This document shows positions 1 to 9,238 of a stretch of DNA of 44,465 nt, piece by piece. The notes under the pieces were generated by a model. That model did no database searches. It was not told the origin of the DNA and saw only the letters and a list, made by a program, of their open reading frames with translations. Numbering within the stretch: position 1 is the stretch's first letter; each line of letters opens with the position of its first letter. The DNA comes from an uncultured beta proteobacterium (GTDB lineage: Bacteria; Pseudomonadota; Gammaproteobacteria; Burkholderiales; Burkholderiaceae), in contig CAIPQU010000049.1 in assembly GCA_903867305.1 (NCBI GenBank), forward strand, positions 1-44,465. Direction: 5' to 3'. The position numbers and the translations under genes were made by a program.

Positions 1-447
1 ATAAGCCGCTGACTTAAAGCCCAAACGGTTCATCCCTGAATTTAGCTTTAACCATACGTCACAATTTTGCCTAAAAGATAATTGACTCTCGGAGGATTGT
101 TGTTTTAACCAATTCAACAGATGAGTAACCTGCTCTTCGTGATGAATAACGAAATCACAACGCAAGTGCAAGACCTCATCCAAATCTTGCATGGAGAAAA
201 TACCTTCTAATAATAAGATTTTCTTCTGCCACCCAAGTTTTCTGGATAAATCGGCATGTTCGATATCTAATAAAGCTAAACCTTCACTATTTGAAAACCC
301 TTTTAATGCGGCCTCCATTGAATGTCCGTATGCGTTTGCTTTGATTACGGCCCATGAAGGTCGTTGATGGCTATATTTTTTTGCGATACTTAAGTTTTGA
401 CACAGGTTCTGTGTCAAAATTGTTGCTTGTATTGGTCGATGCATCAT
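1..447 (-). CDS. alr: Alanine racemase, N-terminal part (cut by window edge)
   Basis: PLP-dependent interconversion of L- and D-alanine for peptidoglycan. The minus strand is open from a double ATG (447 or 444) to the window edge, giving 149 codons without a stop. The fold-type III PLP-lysine motif VIKANAYGH is visible, with the lysine near residue 36; the usual final Gly of AYGHG is Ser here. The downstream W-K-x-NSGMNRLGF motif of bacterial alanine racemases is also present. The C-terminal barrel and catalytic tyrosine lie outside the window, so activity cannot be judged. It is divergent from lplT with only 46 bp between the start codons, an arrangement I associate with betaproteobacteria. 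Confidence 0.93.
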   Translation of the reverse strand, partial: MMHRPIQATILTQNLCQNLSIAKKYSHQRPSWAVIKANAYGHSMEAALKGFSNSEGLALLDIEHADLSRKLGWQKKILLLEGIFSMQDLDEVLHLRCDFVIHHEEQVTHLLNWLKQQSSESQLSFRQNCDVWLKLNSGMNRLGFKSAAY

Positions 448-470
448 TTTCAGATTTAGGAAATATTTTT

Positions 471-497
471 ATGTTTGACATATCATTGTACGAATGA
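471..497 (+). other. Possible 8-codon leader ORF overlapping the lplT start
   Basis: ATG at 471 opens an eight-codon frame (MFDISLYE) whose TGA overlaps the lplT ATG as ATGA. A purine-rich AGGAAA lies about 10 nt upstream of the leader ATG, whereas lplT itself lacks a clear ribosome-binding site. This would fit coupled re-initiation. A frame this short can arise by chance. Confidence 0.25.
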
Positions 498-1822
498 AAC
501 CTGGTTTTTATTCTATTATGGCAGCGCAGTTCTTTTCCTCGCTCGCCGACAACGCTCTACTAATTGCTGCTATCGCTCTTTTAGTTCAACTTCAATCTCC
601 GGATTGGATGACCCCATTACTCAAACTGTTCTTTGTACTATCTTACGTTGTTCTTGCTGCTTTTGTTGGTGCTTTTGCAGATTCCCGCCCTAAAGGTAGG
701 GTTATGTTTGTGACAAACTCTATCAAAATCATTGGCTGTTTAACGATGTTGTTTGGTATGCACCCTCTTTTGGCGTATTCCATCGTTGGTTTTGGAGCCG
801 CTGCATACTCACCTGCAAAATACGGTATTTTGACAGAACTTCTTCCCCCAGAAAAGTTAGTTGCTGCCAACGGTTGGATTGAGGGTTTAACCGTATGCTC
901 CATTATTTTGGGGACAGTTGTTGGTGGGCTATTAATCAATCCAAAAGTTGCAGCAACTTTACTTTTGCTTGACTTCCCATTAGTCGACACGCATATTGAC
1001 ACCGCCCCTGAAGCTGCTATTACTTTAATTGTTACTTTATATTTAGTCGCCGCAATCATTAATCTACGGATTCCCGAAACGGGTGTTGTCTACGAAAAAC
1101 TGGCAAAAAATCCCGTGACCCTCGTAAGAGACTTTAGTCATAACTTCATGACGCTATGGAATGATCGGATCGGTCAAATTTCTTTAGCGATTACTACACT
1201 ATTTTGGGGTATTGGCGCAACGCTTCAATTCATCATTTTGAAGTGGGCTGAAAGTAGTTTAAACATGAGTTTATCTGAGGGAGCCATTCTGCAAGCGGTC
1301 GTTGCTTTTGGCGTTGCCGGTGGTTCAATTTGGGCGGCGTGGCGTGTGCCCCTTAAAGAGTCATTGAAGGTTCTTAAATATGGTGTATTTATGGGCTTTT
1401 TAGTAATTATTCTTGCCGCTTTTAGTAAAGATAATTTTCATGACTATGTGATCAACCTTGGATTTTTACAAGTTCCAAGTTACTTAGTCTTTACCTATAT
1501 CTTCCTAATTACGATTGGATGGATGTCAGGTTATTTTGTCGTACCCATGAATGCCCTTCTCCAACATAGAGGCCATGTACTATTATCTTCAGGTCACTCC
1601 ATTGCGATACAAAACTTTAATGAAAACTTATCTGTTTTGATGATGCTTGCCATATATTCACTATTAGTATCCCTCAATATTCCAGTTCAGGCTGTTATCT
1701 TAATGTTTGGTTGCTTTGTCATAGTGACCATGTCATTAGTAATCTTTCGTCATCAACAAAATCAAAAAGAATACGACTCACTTCATCTCATTGGTGAGGA
1801 AAAAGTGCTTCATCCAACCTAA
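494..1822 (+). CDS. lplT: Lysophospholipid transporter LplT
   Basis: Major-facilitator inner-membrane protein that flips lysophospholipids inward for re-acylation. The 442 residues are hydrophobic, with about 12 predicted membrane segments. Family signatures are the N-terminal AAQFFSSLADNALLIAAIALL, the loop FADSRPKGRVM, and GAAAYSPAKYGILTELLPPEKLVAANGWIEG, all close in wording to E. coli LplT. The start at 494 is set by an in-frame stop 16 bp upstream; the only alternatives between are poor (ATT/ATC). There is no Shine-Dalgarno sequence directly before it. An eight-codon ATG reading frame (471-497) ends in a TGA overlapping this ATG (ATGA), so translation may be coupled. The E. coli fusion partner Aas (acyltransferase) is not in the window. 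The gene converges on the next one, with stop codons overlapping. Confidence 0.93.
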   Translation: MKPGFYSIMAAQFFSSLADNALLIAAIALLVQLQSPDWMTPLLKLFFVLSYVVLAAFVGAFADSRPKGRVMFVTNSIKIIGCLTMLFGMHPLLAYSIVGFGAAAYSPAKYGILTELLPPEKLVAANGWIEGLTVCSIILGTVVGGLLINPKVAATLLLLDFPLVDTHIDTAPEAAITLIVTLYLVAAIINLRIPETGVVYEKLAKNPVTLVRDFSHNFMTLWNDRIGQISLAITTLFWGIGATLQFIILKWAESSLNMSLSEGAILQAVVAFGVAGGSIWAAWRVPLKESLKVLKYGVFMGFLVIILAAFSKDNFHDYVINLGFLQVPSYLVFTYIFLITIGWMSGYFVVPMNALLQHRGHVLLSSGHSIAIQNFNENLSVLMMLAIYSLLVSLNIPVQAVILMFGCFVIVTMSLVIFRHQQNQKEYDSLHLIGEEKVLHPT

Positions 1823-2319
1823 ACCATCGTATCTAAGAAAACATTTCTAGCAAAAATTAAATCTGTCCAAAGTTGTTGTTTTTTTAAAGGATTTTGATAC
1901 AAATCTTTTAAGCCAAATGTGGCGATAACTGGAATCTCCTGTTGTAATGCATTCGTTGTCTCAAAGAGAATTTCACGAAGCTCGTGAACCAGTGATGGCT
2001 CCCCAGAAAAAAACTGGCTAGATCGATCACCAAAGCTAATCAAAAAATCACCCCGAATATCCTCAGCATTGACAGATTGATCAAAAGTAATGACTTGTAT
2101 CTCTACACCAAAATTTTGAATCATTTTTTGAATATGTTGAAATAAGGACGAGAAAGAAGATACATCATCCACAACCAAGGTCCATATTGGATAGCTTGCA
2201 GCCATGTTTTTTATCTCTTTTTTAGAGGGCGAATCGATCATTGGAGTAAGCTTCTCAGATGGTTTTAACCTCCAAGTACTAATTCCCATTTCTTTCAAAA
2301 TTAATGCTTTATTAACCAT
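1819..2319 (-). CDS. Degenerate uracil-DNA glycosylase-like / HolD-like protein
   Basis: 166 residues, last gene of the tsaB-rimI-X operon, 3 bp after rimI. The N-terminus (LKEMGISTWRLKP) and C-terminus (PVIATFGLKDLYQNPLKKQQLWTDL, about 130-154) resemble the ends of betaproteobacterial family-4 uracil-DNA glycosylases, whose last motif is normally HPSYLLRxPxxKxxxW. Here the catalytic-motif His is replaced (ATFGLKDL) and the protein has no cysteine, so it cannot carry the 4Fe-4S cluster of that family. The ends also resemble E. coli HolD, the psi subunit of the DNA polymerase III clamp loader (LGITQW at the start, ALWQQI near the end), and holD neighbours rimI in E. coli. I infer a non-catalytic relative, possibly a psi equivalent. 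Function is unproven. Confidence 0.5.
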   Translation of the reverse strand: MVNKALILKEMGISTWRLKPSEKLTPMIDSPSKKEIKNMAASYPIWTLVVDDVSSFSSLFQHIQKMIQNFGVEIQVITFDQSVNAEDIRGDFLISFGDRSSQFFSGEPSLVHELREILFETTNALQQEIPVIATFGLKDLYQNPLKKQQLWTDLIFARNVFLDTMV

Positions 2320-2322
2320 AGA

Positions 2323-2793
2323 TTAGTTTAATATTTTTTCCATCACTAATGCATCTTCTCTTTGGCTTTGATCATGATCTTTTTTCGGATAATAGCCTTT
2401 TCTTGCACCAATTAAAAGATAACCTAATTTTTCATATAATGCGACTGCCGCAATGTTACTTCTTCGCACTTCTAACAAAATTTTGGCATAACCATTGTCA
2501 TTTCCAGTTTTTTCAATCGCAAGCAAGGCTCGCCATGCGATATGATTTCTTCTAAATTGGGGATCAATGGAAATATTTAATAAATGAAGCTCATCAACAC
2601 CGGGCATCAAAATACAATGCCCAAGAACCTGATGTTGATTATCTTCCCCTACCAATAGATAATTCCAATATTTTTCATTAATGCAATCGATGAAGTTTTT
2701 TTTCGTCCAAGGATTCGATTGTGAGAGCTCTTCAATAGCCATTACGCTGTCTAAATCCGTGGTTTGCATCACTTCAAATCGAAAGTTCATCAT
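2323..2793 (-). CDS. rimI: Ribosomal protein S18-alanine N-acetyltransferase RimI
   Basis: GNAT-fold enzyme (156 aa) that acetylates the N-terminal alanine of ribosomal protein S18 in the known family. Supporting motifs are LHLLNISIDPQFRR, LLEVRRSNIAAVALYEKLGY (motif B) and the C-terminal GYYPKKDHDQSQREDALVMEKIL, which match RimI closely. The acetyl-CoA pyrophosphate loop, normally Q/R-x-x-G-x-G/A, reads FRRNHIAWRALL: the first glycine is replaced by His and the loop has one extra residue, so cofactor binding may be altered. It lies 26 bp after tsaB and 3 bp before the HolD/UDG-like gene, in one operon. Confidence 0.85.
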   Translation of the reverse strand: MMNFRFEVMQTTDLDSVMAIEELSQSNPWTKKNFIDCINEKYWNYLLVGEDNQHQVLGHCILMPGVDELHLLNISIDPQFRRNHIAWRALLAIEKTGNDNGYAKILLEVRRSNIAAVALYEKLGYLLIGARKGYYPKKDHDQSQREDALVMEKILN

Positions 2794-2819
2794 CCTATTC
2801 GGAAAGCCCTCATTAATAT

Positions 2820-3518
2820 TTAGGCACCAGCCCTTTGAGCAATTGTAAGGGCAACTTGATCTCTAACATACAGTGGTTGACAATCCTTTGGCAAAAATAA
2901 AGTCATATTGCTTTCTAATGAGGCTAAATGTCCAATTCCTAAGGCATGTGGTGTTGCTGAGGATATTTGAAAATTGGTTTGATCAATATCTTTTGATGCT
3001 AGATAGGTATCCATGTCATAGCAAAAATATTGGTCAACTGTATTTATTTGAATATCTTGAAGATCCATCAAGGTAATTTCACCTTGGCGCTGAATACGAC
3101 CTTCAGAGGTAAATCGATAACTCGCTTGATAGATTTGCGACATTCGAGCATCAATCATGACGTGATAGTGCTTATTCGTTGAAAAGCCATTAGGATCTTC
3201 GGCATATTGATAGGCAATCATTCCATCAAGACTCGGAATTGGAATCAAGGGTTTATTTTGTGCATACGCTAAGCCTTGTGCAACTCCCATACCCAAACGT
3301 ATACCTGTAAATCCTCCAGGACCTTGAGAAACAGCAATGGAATCAATGTCCTCAAAAGAGCAGTTAGCCTCTAATAGCAGATCTTGGATCCAATTTAAGA
3401 TGACCTGACTGGCTTTATTCCCCACTTTTTCATGTCGATAAATATGATGCCCATTCGGTAAAAATAAAGCCACCGAACACCACTGGGTGGAAGTATCGAT
3501 GGCTAATATGGGCATCAA
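2820..3518 (-). CDS. tsaB: tRNA threonylcarbamoyladenosine biosynthesis protein TsaB
   Basis: Non-catalytic ASKHA-fold partner of TsaD/TsaE in making t6A37 on ANN-decoding tRNAs. The 232 residues begin MMPILAIDTSTQWCSVAL and carry the family hallmark SQGPGGFTGIRLGMGVAQGLAY, typical of TsaB. The length is normal for the family. Start is either of two tandem ATGs (3518 or 3515). It is the first gene of a three-gene minus-strand operon with rimI. Pairing of tsaB with rimI is widespread in proteobacteria. Confidence 0.93.
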   Translation of the reverse strand: MMPILAIDTSTQWCSVALFLPNGHHIYRHEKVGNKASQVILNWIQDLLLEANCSFEDIDSIAVSQGPGGFTGIRLGMGVAQGLAYAQNKPLIPIPSLDGMIAYQYAEDPNGFSTNKHYHVMIDARMSQIYQASYRFTSEGRIQRQGEITLMDLQDIQINTVDQYFCYDMDTYLASKDIDQTNFQISSATPHALGIGHLASLESNMTLFLPKDCQPLYVRDQVALTIAQRAGA

Positions 3519-3541
3519 TTTAAATCAAACTCTCACGAGTT

Positions 3542-5119
3542 TTAGATTTCCTCATAAAGTGGTAAGGTTAAAAACTCCTCAAAATGTTCTCCGGTAGACA
3601 TCTGATCAAAGATTTGTGCAGCTCGATCCCAGTGTCCAATAGCGCCGGAACTACTGACTTTCACAAGTTCTTCTTTAATGTAGCCTTTAACCATTTCAAC
3701 AGTCACTTTACGACCGTCATCTAAAACTCCTTTAGGTGAACGTATCCATTGCCATACTTGTGAACGACTGATTTCAGCCGTAGCTGCATCTTCCATCAAG
3801 TTGTGAATAGGAACGCAACCATTACCAGCTAACCATGCACCTAAATAATGAATACCAACGTTAATATTCATTCTTAGACCAGCTTCAGTAATTGGGGTTT
3901 CTGGTTGAAAATCTAACAAATCAGAAGCCTTAACCTGAACTTCAGGTTTTTGCTTTTCAAATTGATTGAGTTTGTCACCTAGAACCTTTTTAAATTCAAT
4001 CATAGCGGGTTCTACAAGCCCAGGATGGGCAACCCACCCGCCATCATATCCATCTTCAGCATCACGCCTCTTATCGGCAATAATCCCGCCCATCGCAATG
4101 GCATTCTTCTCAGGATCATTCTTAATTGGAATCAAAGCACTCATTCCACCAATGGCTGGAGCACCGCGATGATGACAAATCTTTAAAAGCAACAATGCAT
4201 AAGCGCGCATAAATGGAGCTGTCATCGTAACTTTTGCTCGATCGGCTAAACAGAAGTTCTTATCAACTTTGAATTTTTTGATACAGGAAAAAATATAGTC
4301 CCAACGACCAGCGTTTAAACCAGCACTATGTTCACGAAGTTCATAGAGAATCTCATCCATCTCAAAAGCAGCCAAAATCGTTTCAATTAAAACAGTGGCT
4401 TTAATCGTGCCACGTGGCAATCCTAAAGCTTCTTGAGACATAATGAAGATATCATTCCATAGACGTGCCTCTTGATGGCTCTCCAATTTCGGTAAATAAA
4501 AATAAGGGCCTGCGCCACGTGCTAATAGCTCCTTGGCGTTATGAAACAAAAATAAAGCAAAGTCGAAGATGCCGCCTGAAATACGTTTGCCATCAATCGT
4601 GACATGTTTCTCTTCCAAATGCCATCCTCTAGGACGAACCTGTAAAACAGCAATTTTTTCATTGAGAGCATATGTTTTACCATTTTGCTCAAAACGCAGT
4701 TCACGTTTAATTGCACTACGTAGATTGATTTGACCTTGAATTTGATTTGACCAACTAGGGCTATTCGAGTCCTCAAAATCAGTCATATAAGAATCTGCGC
4801 CAGAGTTGTAGGCATTAATCACCATTTTGGCATCTACTGGTCCAGTGATTTCAACACGTCGACAATGCAAAGCTGGCGGAATAGGAGAAATTTTCCAATC
4901 CCCTTCACGAATCGCTTTTGTTTCTGGTAAAAAATCAGGTATTTCACCAGCATCCAAGCGTTTCGTGCGATCTTCACGTATTTTTAATAACTCTTGACGA
5001 CGAGGCTCAAATGCGTGGTGTAATTTTGCTACAAAAGCTAAAGCTTCAGGTGTTAAAACGGTAGCAAAATCTGATGTAACTTCAGCATGGATTTCCATAC
5101 CATGAGGGTAATTAGACAT
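3542..5119 (-). CDS. aceB: Malate synthase A
   Basis: Condenses glyoxylate with acetyl-CoA to malate (glyoxylate shunt, cytosolic). At 525 aa it is the A-type length. Motifs: DFEDSNSPSW (about 114-123), RPRGWH (about 162-167, substrate arginine), VLIETILAAFEMDEI (about 243-257, Mg ligands Glu/Asp) and HNLMEDAATAEISRSQVWQW (about 439-458) with the catalytic Asp near 444. A strong Shine-Dalgarno sequence AGGAG (5125-5129, minus strand) fixes the start. It stands alone: 100 bp separate it from the methylmalonyl-CoA operon upstream, and tsaB follows after 23 bp on the same strand. Isocitrate lyase is not in the window. Sharing a side with propionate genes fits growth on C2/C3 acids. Confidence 0.96.
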   Translation of the reverse strand: MSNYPHGMEIHAEVTSDFATVLTPEALAFVAKLHHAFEPRRQELLKIREDRTKRLDAGEIPDFLPETKAIREGDWKISPIPPALHCRRVEITGPVDAKMVINAYNSGADSYMTDFEDSNSPSWSNQIQGQINLRSAIKRELRFEQNGKTYALNEKIAVLQVRPRGWHLEEKHVTIDGKRISGGIFDFALFLFHNAKELLARGAGPYFYLPKLESHQEARLWNDIFIMSQEALGLPRGTIKATVLIETILAAFEMDEILYELREHSAGLNAGRWDYIFSCIKKFKVDKNFCLADRAKVTMTAPFMRAYALLLLKICHHRGAPAIGGMSALIPIKNDPEKNAIAMGGIIADKRRDAEDGYDGGWVAHPGLVEPAMIEFKKVLGDKLNQFEKQKPEVQVKASDLLDFQPETPITEAGLRMNINVGIHYLGAWLAGNGCVPIHNLMEDAATAEISRSQVWQWIRSPKGVLDDGRKVTVEMVKGYIKEELVKVSSSGAIGHWDRAAQIFDQMSTGEHFEEFLTLPLYEEI

Positions 5120-5219
5120 TCTTTCTCCTAGGAATCAAAAAAACAAATTCATACTTAAACGGGCACAAAGACACATTATGCCAAAAAGATAGCGGCGCAA
5201 TTAAAACTCAGCGACCGAT

Positions 5220-5684
5220 TTATGACAAACTTTCAATAATATCTGGCGGCGCCTGCACCAATTCGATTAAAACTCCATACCCTGATATTGGGAACTGCTC
5301 GTTACTTTTTGGGTGTATAAAAATAATATCGTGACCATCACCACCTCGACGGATTCCACCAGGTGCAAAACGAACCCCATTAGCGGTTAACCACTCGACC
5401 GCAACAGGAAGATTATCAATCCATAAACCTATATGATTCAGTGGGGTGAGGTGAACAGCAGGTTTTTTATCAGGGTCTATTGGTTGCATTAAATCAAACT
5501 CAACCCCATGCTCTGCGCTCCCTATGGAAAAAATGTCCTCATCGACATTTTCCTTTTCGGAACGAAAACTCGATTTAAACTGAAATCCCAACATGTCTTG
5601 CCAAAGTTTTTTTAATTCTTCTTTGTCTAAAGAGCCTATAGCGACTTGTTGAACGCCTAATACGCGAAATGGTCTTTGCATCAT
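5220..5684 (-). CDS. VOC-family protein, probable methylmalonyl-CoA epimerase
   Basis: Glyoxalase/VOC fold, 154 aa, last gene of the methylmalonyl-CoA operon; its ATG overlaps the pccA stop (TAATG). By context it would epimerise (S)- to (R)-methylmalonyl-CoA between carboxylase and mutase. Two VOC repeats are visible. The second has the expected metal ligands, His in LNHIGLWI and Glu in GVLIELVQAP. In the first repeat the usual His is Gln (VLGVQQVAI) and the later acid is in EFDLMQP, so it departs from classical epimerases at one ligand. The sequence resembles a VOC protein I recall beside pcc genes in other Burkholderiales. It may instead be a structural relative with another role. Confidence 0.65.
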   Translation of the reverse strand: MMQRPFRVLGVQQVAIGSLDKEELKKLWQDMLGFQFKSSFRSEKENVDEDIFSIGSAEHGVEFDLMQPIDPDKKPAVHLTPLNHIGLWIDNLPVAVEWLTANGVRFAPGGIRRGGDGHDIIFIHPKSNEQFPISGYGVLIELVQAPPDIIESLS

Positions 5685-7687
5685 TACTCCTTGTGAAATC
5701 GAATGATCGGTTGGTCTACGCTTAAACTCTCGCCTTTATTGGCCAAAATTTCTGCAACAATGCCCTCAGTTTGAGCTAACATAATATTCTCCATTTTCAT
5801 GGCCTCAATCACCGCCAACTTTTCACCAGCTTGGATCTTTTGTCCAACTTGAACAGAAACTTCAGCGAGCAGGCCCGGCATCGGTGAAAGCAAATACTGT
5901 GACATATCCGGCGGAGATTTAAAAGGCATAAGCTGTTGAAGCATGGCAGCAGACCTCGGCATCACCATCGCTTGAAACAATATGCCATTAAACATGATTT
6001 GATAAAAAACCTCCTTACGCTGAACCTGCATCACAATAGATTGGTGATTGACGATCGCTGTATAAATGAGCTCACCAGGGTTCCATGAACTAGTAATATC
6101 AAACTTTTTCTCACCAATTATCACCAAGTCAGACTCTGCATGAACAACCAATTCCAGATCAATAAAAGATTGATGACCATGCTTACCTAACGCCACGGTA
6201 AATTCCGTTGGAATTTGATATGAATGCCCCTCTAATTGACCACTAATATTGCCTGAACGATTCATATATTGATGATGAATCGAGGTTACTAAAGCACACA
6301 ACAAATCTTGAGAAGCCTGATTCATGGGAGCACCATGAAACCCGTCTGGAAAGTGTTTAGCAATAAAACCCGTATTCATATTTCCAGATTGAAAATCAGG
6401 ATGTTGCATCAGCGTTGCTTGAAATGGGATATTTGAGTCAATACCTTTAATCACGAACTGATTCAGGGCTGTTTGCATTTTCAAAATTGCTTCTTCACGG
6501 TTTGCACCGTGGGTGATCAACTTTGCAATCATTGAATCGTAATACATGGGAATCTCACCACCCTCATATACTCCGGTATCAACCCTAACACCTTCAGTCG
6601 TTGATGGTGGTCGATAGGTCACCAACCTACCAGTTGATGGTAAAAATTGACGATATGGGTCCTCTGCATTAATACGGCATTCGATAGCCCATCCATCTCT
6701 TTTAATATCTTCTTGCTTAAAACCAAGCTTTTCACCGGCGGCAATCCGAATCATTTGCTCCACTATGTCTAATCCTGTAATCATCTCGGTAACGGGATGT
6801 TCGACCTGTAGACGAGTATTCATTTCTAAGAAATAAAAGGATTGATCCTTACCAACGACAAACTCCACCGTTCCAGCAGATTGATATTGGACAGCTTTAG
6901 CCAAAGCAACAGCTTGTGCTCCCATTGCTTGACGGGTCTGTTCGCTAATGAAAGGTGAAGGAGCCTCTTCGATCACTTTTTGATGGCGTCGTTGTATCGA
7001 ACATTCTCGCTCCCATAAATAGACCACATTACCAAAACCATCACCGAGGACTTGTATTTCAATATGACGTGGCTCTTCTACAAATTTTTCAATAAAGACT
7101 CGATCATCACCGAAAGAGTTTCGTGCTTCATTCTGACAGGAGCTAAAACCCTCGAATGTCTCTTTATCTGTATAGGCAACTCTTAATCCTTTACCGCCAC
7201 CACCAGCAGAAGCTTTAATCATGACGGGATAACCAATCTTTTTTGCAATCTCGACAGCTTGGTCGGGAGTCGCAATAGCCTCGTTATATCCAGGAATTGT
7301 GTTAACTTTTGCCTCTAGAGCTAATTTCTTTGAAGCAATTTTGTCTCCCATCGCAGCAATGGAATGTTGTTTAGGACCAATAAAAATAATGCCTTGTTCC
7401 TCAACGAGGCGACAAAATTCCTCATTTTCTGATAAAAACCCATAGCCTGGATGAATGGCCTGTGCCCCTGTAGCTTTGCATGCATCGATGATGTTTTGCA
7501 TGACTAAATAAGACTCTCTTGAAGGCGCTGGACCAATAAAAAAAGCTTCATCTGCCAACTCTACATGACGTGCCTCGCGATCTGCTTCCGAATAAACTGC
7601 AACAGTCTTAATACCCATTTGCTTTGCAGTTTTAATGACTCGACAAGCAATTTCTCCACGATTTGCGATTAGTATTTTCTGAAACAT
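5684..7687 (-). CDS. pccA: Propionyl-CoA carboxylase alpha subunit (biotin carboxylase + BCCP)
   Basis: ATP-dependent carboxylation of biotin, which then carboxylates propionyl-CoA. 667 aa, the full acyl-CoA carboxylase alpha layout. N-terminal biotin carboxylase domain: IANRGEIACRVIKTAKQMG, ATP-grasp loop KASAGGGGKGLRVAY, EMNTRLQVEHPVTE. Then the alpha-specific linker region, then a C-terminal biotinyl domain with EAMKMENIM, biotinyl Lys about 631. It begins 18 bp after pccB on the same strand and its stop overlaps the VOC gene start. Context (mutase, MeaB) favours propionyl-CoA over acetyl-CoA or methylcrotonyl-CoA as substrate, though the sequence alone does not decide this. Confidence 0.93.
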   Translation of the reverse strand: MFQKILIANRGEIACRVIKTAKQMGIKTVAVYSEADREARHVELADEAFFIGPAPSRESYLVMQNIIDACKATGAQAIHPGYGFLSENEEFCRLVEEQGIIFIGPKQHSIAAMGDKIASKKLALEAKVNTIPGYNEAIATPDQAVEIAKKIGYPVMIKASAGGGGKGLRVAYTDKETFEGFSSCQNEARNSFGDDRVFIEKFVEEPRHIEIQVLGDGFGNVVYLWERECSIQRRHQKVIEEAPSPFISEQTRQAMGAQAVALAKAVQYQSAGTVEFVVGKDQSFYFLEMNTRLQVEHPVTEMITGLDIVEQMIRIAAGEKLGFKQEDIKRDGWAIECRINAEDPYRQFLPSTGRLVTYRPPSTTEGVRVDTGVYEGGEIPMYYDSMIAKLITHGANREEAILKMQTALNQFVIKGIDSNIPFQATLMQHPDFQSGNMNTGFIAKHFPDGFHGAPMNQASQDLLCALVTSIHHQYMNRSGNISGQLEGHSYQIPTEFTVALGKHGHQSFIDLELVVHAESDLVIIGEKKFDITSSWNPGELIYTAIVNHQSIVMQVQRKEVFYQIMFNGILFQAMVMPRSAAMLQQLMPFKSPPDMSQYLLSPMPGLLAEVSVQVGQKIQAGEKLAVIEAMKMENIMLAQTEGIVAEILANKGESLSVDQPIIRFHKE

Positions 7688-7705
7688 GAATATCTGCCCT
7701 ATCTC

Positions 7706-9238
7706 TTAAAGTGGAATGTTGTCATGTTTGCGCCATGGATTTTCAAGCTCTTTATTTTGTAACATCACTAAAGATCTTGAGACACGTTTACGCGTCTCGT
7801 GTGGCATGATGACATCGTCGATATAACCTCTTCTACCCGCTACAAAAGGATTTGCAAACTTCGCTTTATATTGTGCTTCACGAGCAGCCAACTTTTCTGG
7901 ATCGCCCTTTTCATCGCGGAAAATAATTTCCACGGCACCCTTCGGGCCCATGACTGCAATTTCAGCGGATGGCCAAGCAAAATTTACATCCCCACGAAGA
8001 TGCTTCGATGACATAACATCATAAGCACCACCATAAGCTTTGCGTGTAATCACGGTAATTTTTGGAACGGTACATTCCGCATAAGCAAATAATAGTTTTG
8101 CGCCATGCTTAATAATTCCACCATACTCCTGAGAGGTTCCTGGCATAAATCCAGGTACATCTACAAATGTCACTACCGGAATATTAAATGCATCACAGAA
8201 CCTAACAAAACGAGCAGCTTTAATTGAAGACTTGATGTCTAAACAACCGGCTAAAACTAGCGGTTGGTTAGCAACAATACCAATCGAGTGACCATCAATA
8301 CGACCAAAGCCAATAATGATATTCTTGGCATAATCTGGTTGCACTTCAAAAAACTCACCATCATCTACCGTTTTAAATATCAACTCCTTCATATCGTAAG
8401 GTTTATTAGGATTGCTAGGCACTAAGGTATCTAAAGATAAATCGATATTTTCAGAATTAGATGTGCCTGGACGATGTGGTGGCTTTTCACGATTGGACAA
8501 GGGTAAGTAATTAAAGAATCGACGAACCATCATGATCGCTTCAACATCATTCTCAAAAACCCGATCACAAACACCTGACTTGGTCGAGTGCGTTAATGCA
8601 CCACCGAGCTCTTCGGCAGTTACTTCTTCATGGGTCACTGTTTTTACAACCTCAGGACCGGTGACGAACATATAGGATGTATCTTTGACCATAAAAATAA
8701 AGTCGGTCAATGCGGGTGAATAAACTGCGCCACCAGCACAGGGTCCCATGATGAGAGAAATTTGCGGGATGACACCCGATGCAGTCACATTGCGTTGAAA
8801 GATTTCGGCATAGCCTCCTAGAGAAGCTACCCCTTCCTGAATTCTTGCTCCTCCAGAATCATTTAAGCCAATCACGGGAGCTCCTACTTTCAGTGCCTGA
8901 TCCATAATCTTACAAATTTTTTCAGCATGTGCTTCGGATAAAGAACCTCCAAAAACAGTAAAGTCTTGAGAAAATACAAATACTAAACGACCGTTAATCA
9001 TGCCGTATCCAGTGACAACACCATCACTCGGAACTGTTTCTTCAGCCATATCAAAATCCGTACAACGATGTTCAACAAACATATCCCACTCTTCAAAGGA
9101 GCCCTCATCTAACAAGAGAGAAATTCTTTCACGAGCCGTGAGTTTGCCCTTTTGGTGTTGTGCCTGAATCCTCTTTTGGCCTCCCCCTAAATAGGCTTGG
9201 TCACGCTTAGCTTCTAATTGACGAATAATATCTTTCAT
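7706..9238 (-). CDS. pccB: Propionyl-CoA carboxylase beta subunit (carboxyltransferase)
   Basis: Transfers the carboxyl group from biotin to propionyl-CoA, giving methylmalonyl-CoA. 510 aa with both crotonase-like halves. N-terminal acyl-CoA side: [62 protein letters not shown]-terminal carboxybiotin side: [31 protein letters not shown] and [15 protein letters not shown]. The start ATG overlaps the meaB stop (ATGA), so the two are probably translationally coupled. The whole length is well conserved in style with PCC beta proteins; no lesion is seen. Confidence 0.95.
   Translation of the reverse strand: MKDIIRQLEAKRDQAYLGGGQKRIQAQHQKGKLTARERISLLLDEGSFEEWDMFVEHRCTDFDMAEETVPSDGVVTGYGMINGRLVFVFSQDFTVFGGSLSEAHAEKICKIMDQALKVGAPVIGLNDSGGARIQEGVASLGGYAEIFQRNVTASGVIPQISLIMGPCAGGAVYSPALTDFIFMVKDTSYMFVTGPEVVKTVTHEEVTAEELGGALTHSTKSGVCDRVFENDVEAIMMVRRFFNYLPLSNREKPPHRPGTSNSENIDLSLDTLVPSNPNKPYDMKELIFKTVDDGEFFEVQPDYAKNIIIGFGRIDGHSIGIVANQPLVLAGCLDIKSSIKAARFVRFCDAFNIPVVTFVDVPGFMPGTSQEYGGIIKHGAKLLFAYAECTVPKITVITRKAYGGAYDVMSSKHLRGDVNFAWPSAEIAVMGPKGAVEIIFRDEKGDPEKLAAREAQYKAKFANPFVAGRRGYIDDVIMPHETRKRVSRSLVMLQNKELENPWRKHDNIPL

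Noticed and set aside
475..485. TTGACA at 475-480 as the -35 box of lplT
   Set aside because: A -10 box 17 bp further on would lie inside the coding sequence, after the start codon at 494.
643..1059. 138-codon minus-strand frame inside lplT
   Set aside because: Lies fully antisense to the clear LplT transporter and shows no family motif.
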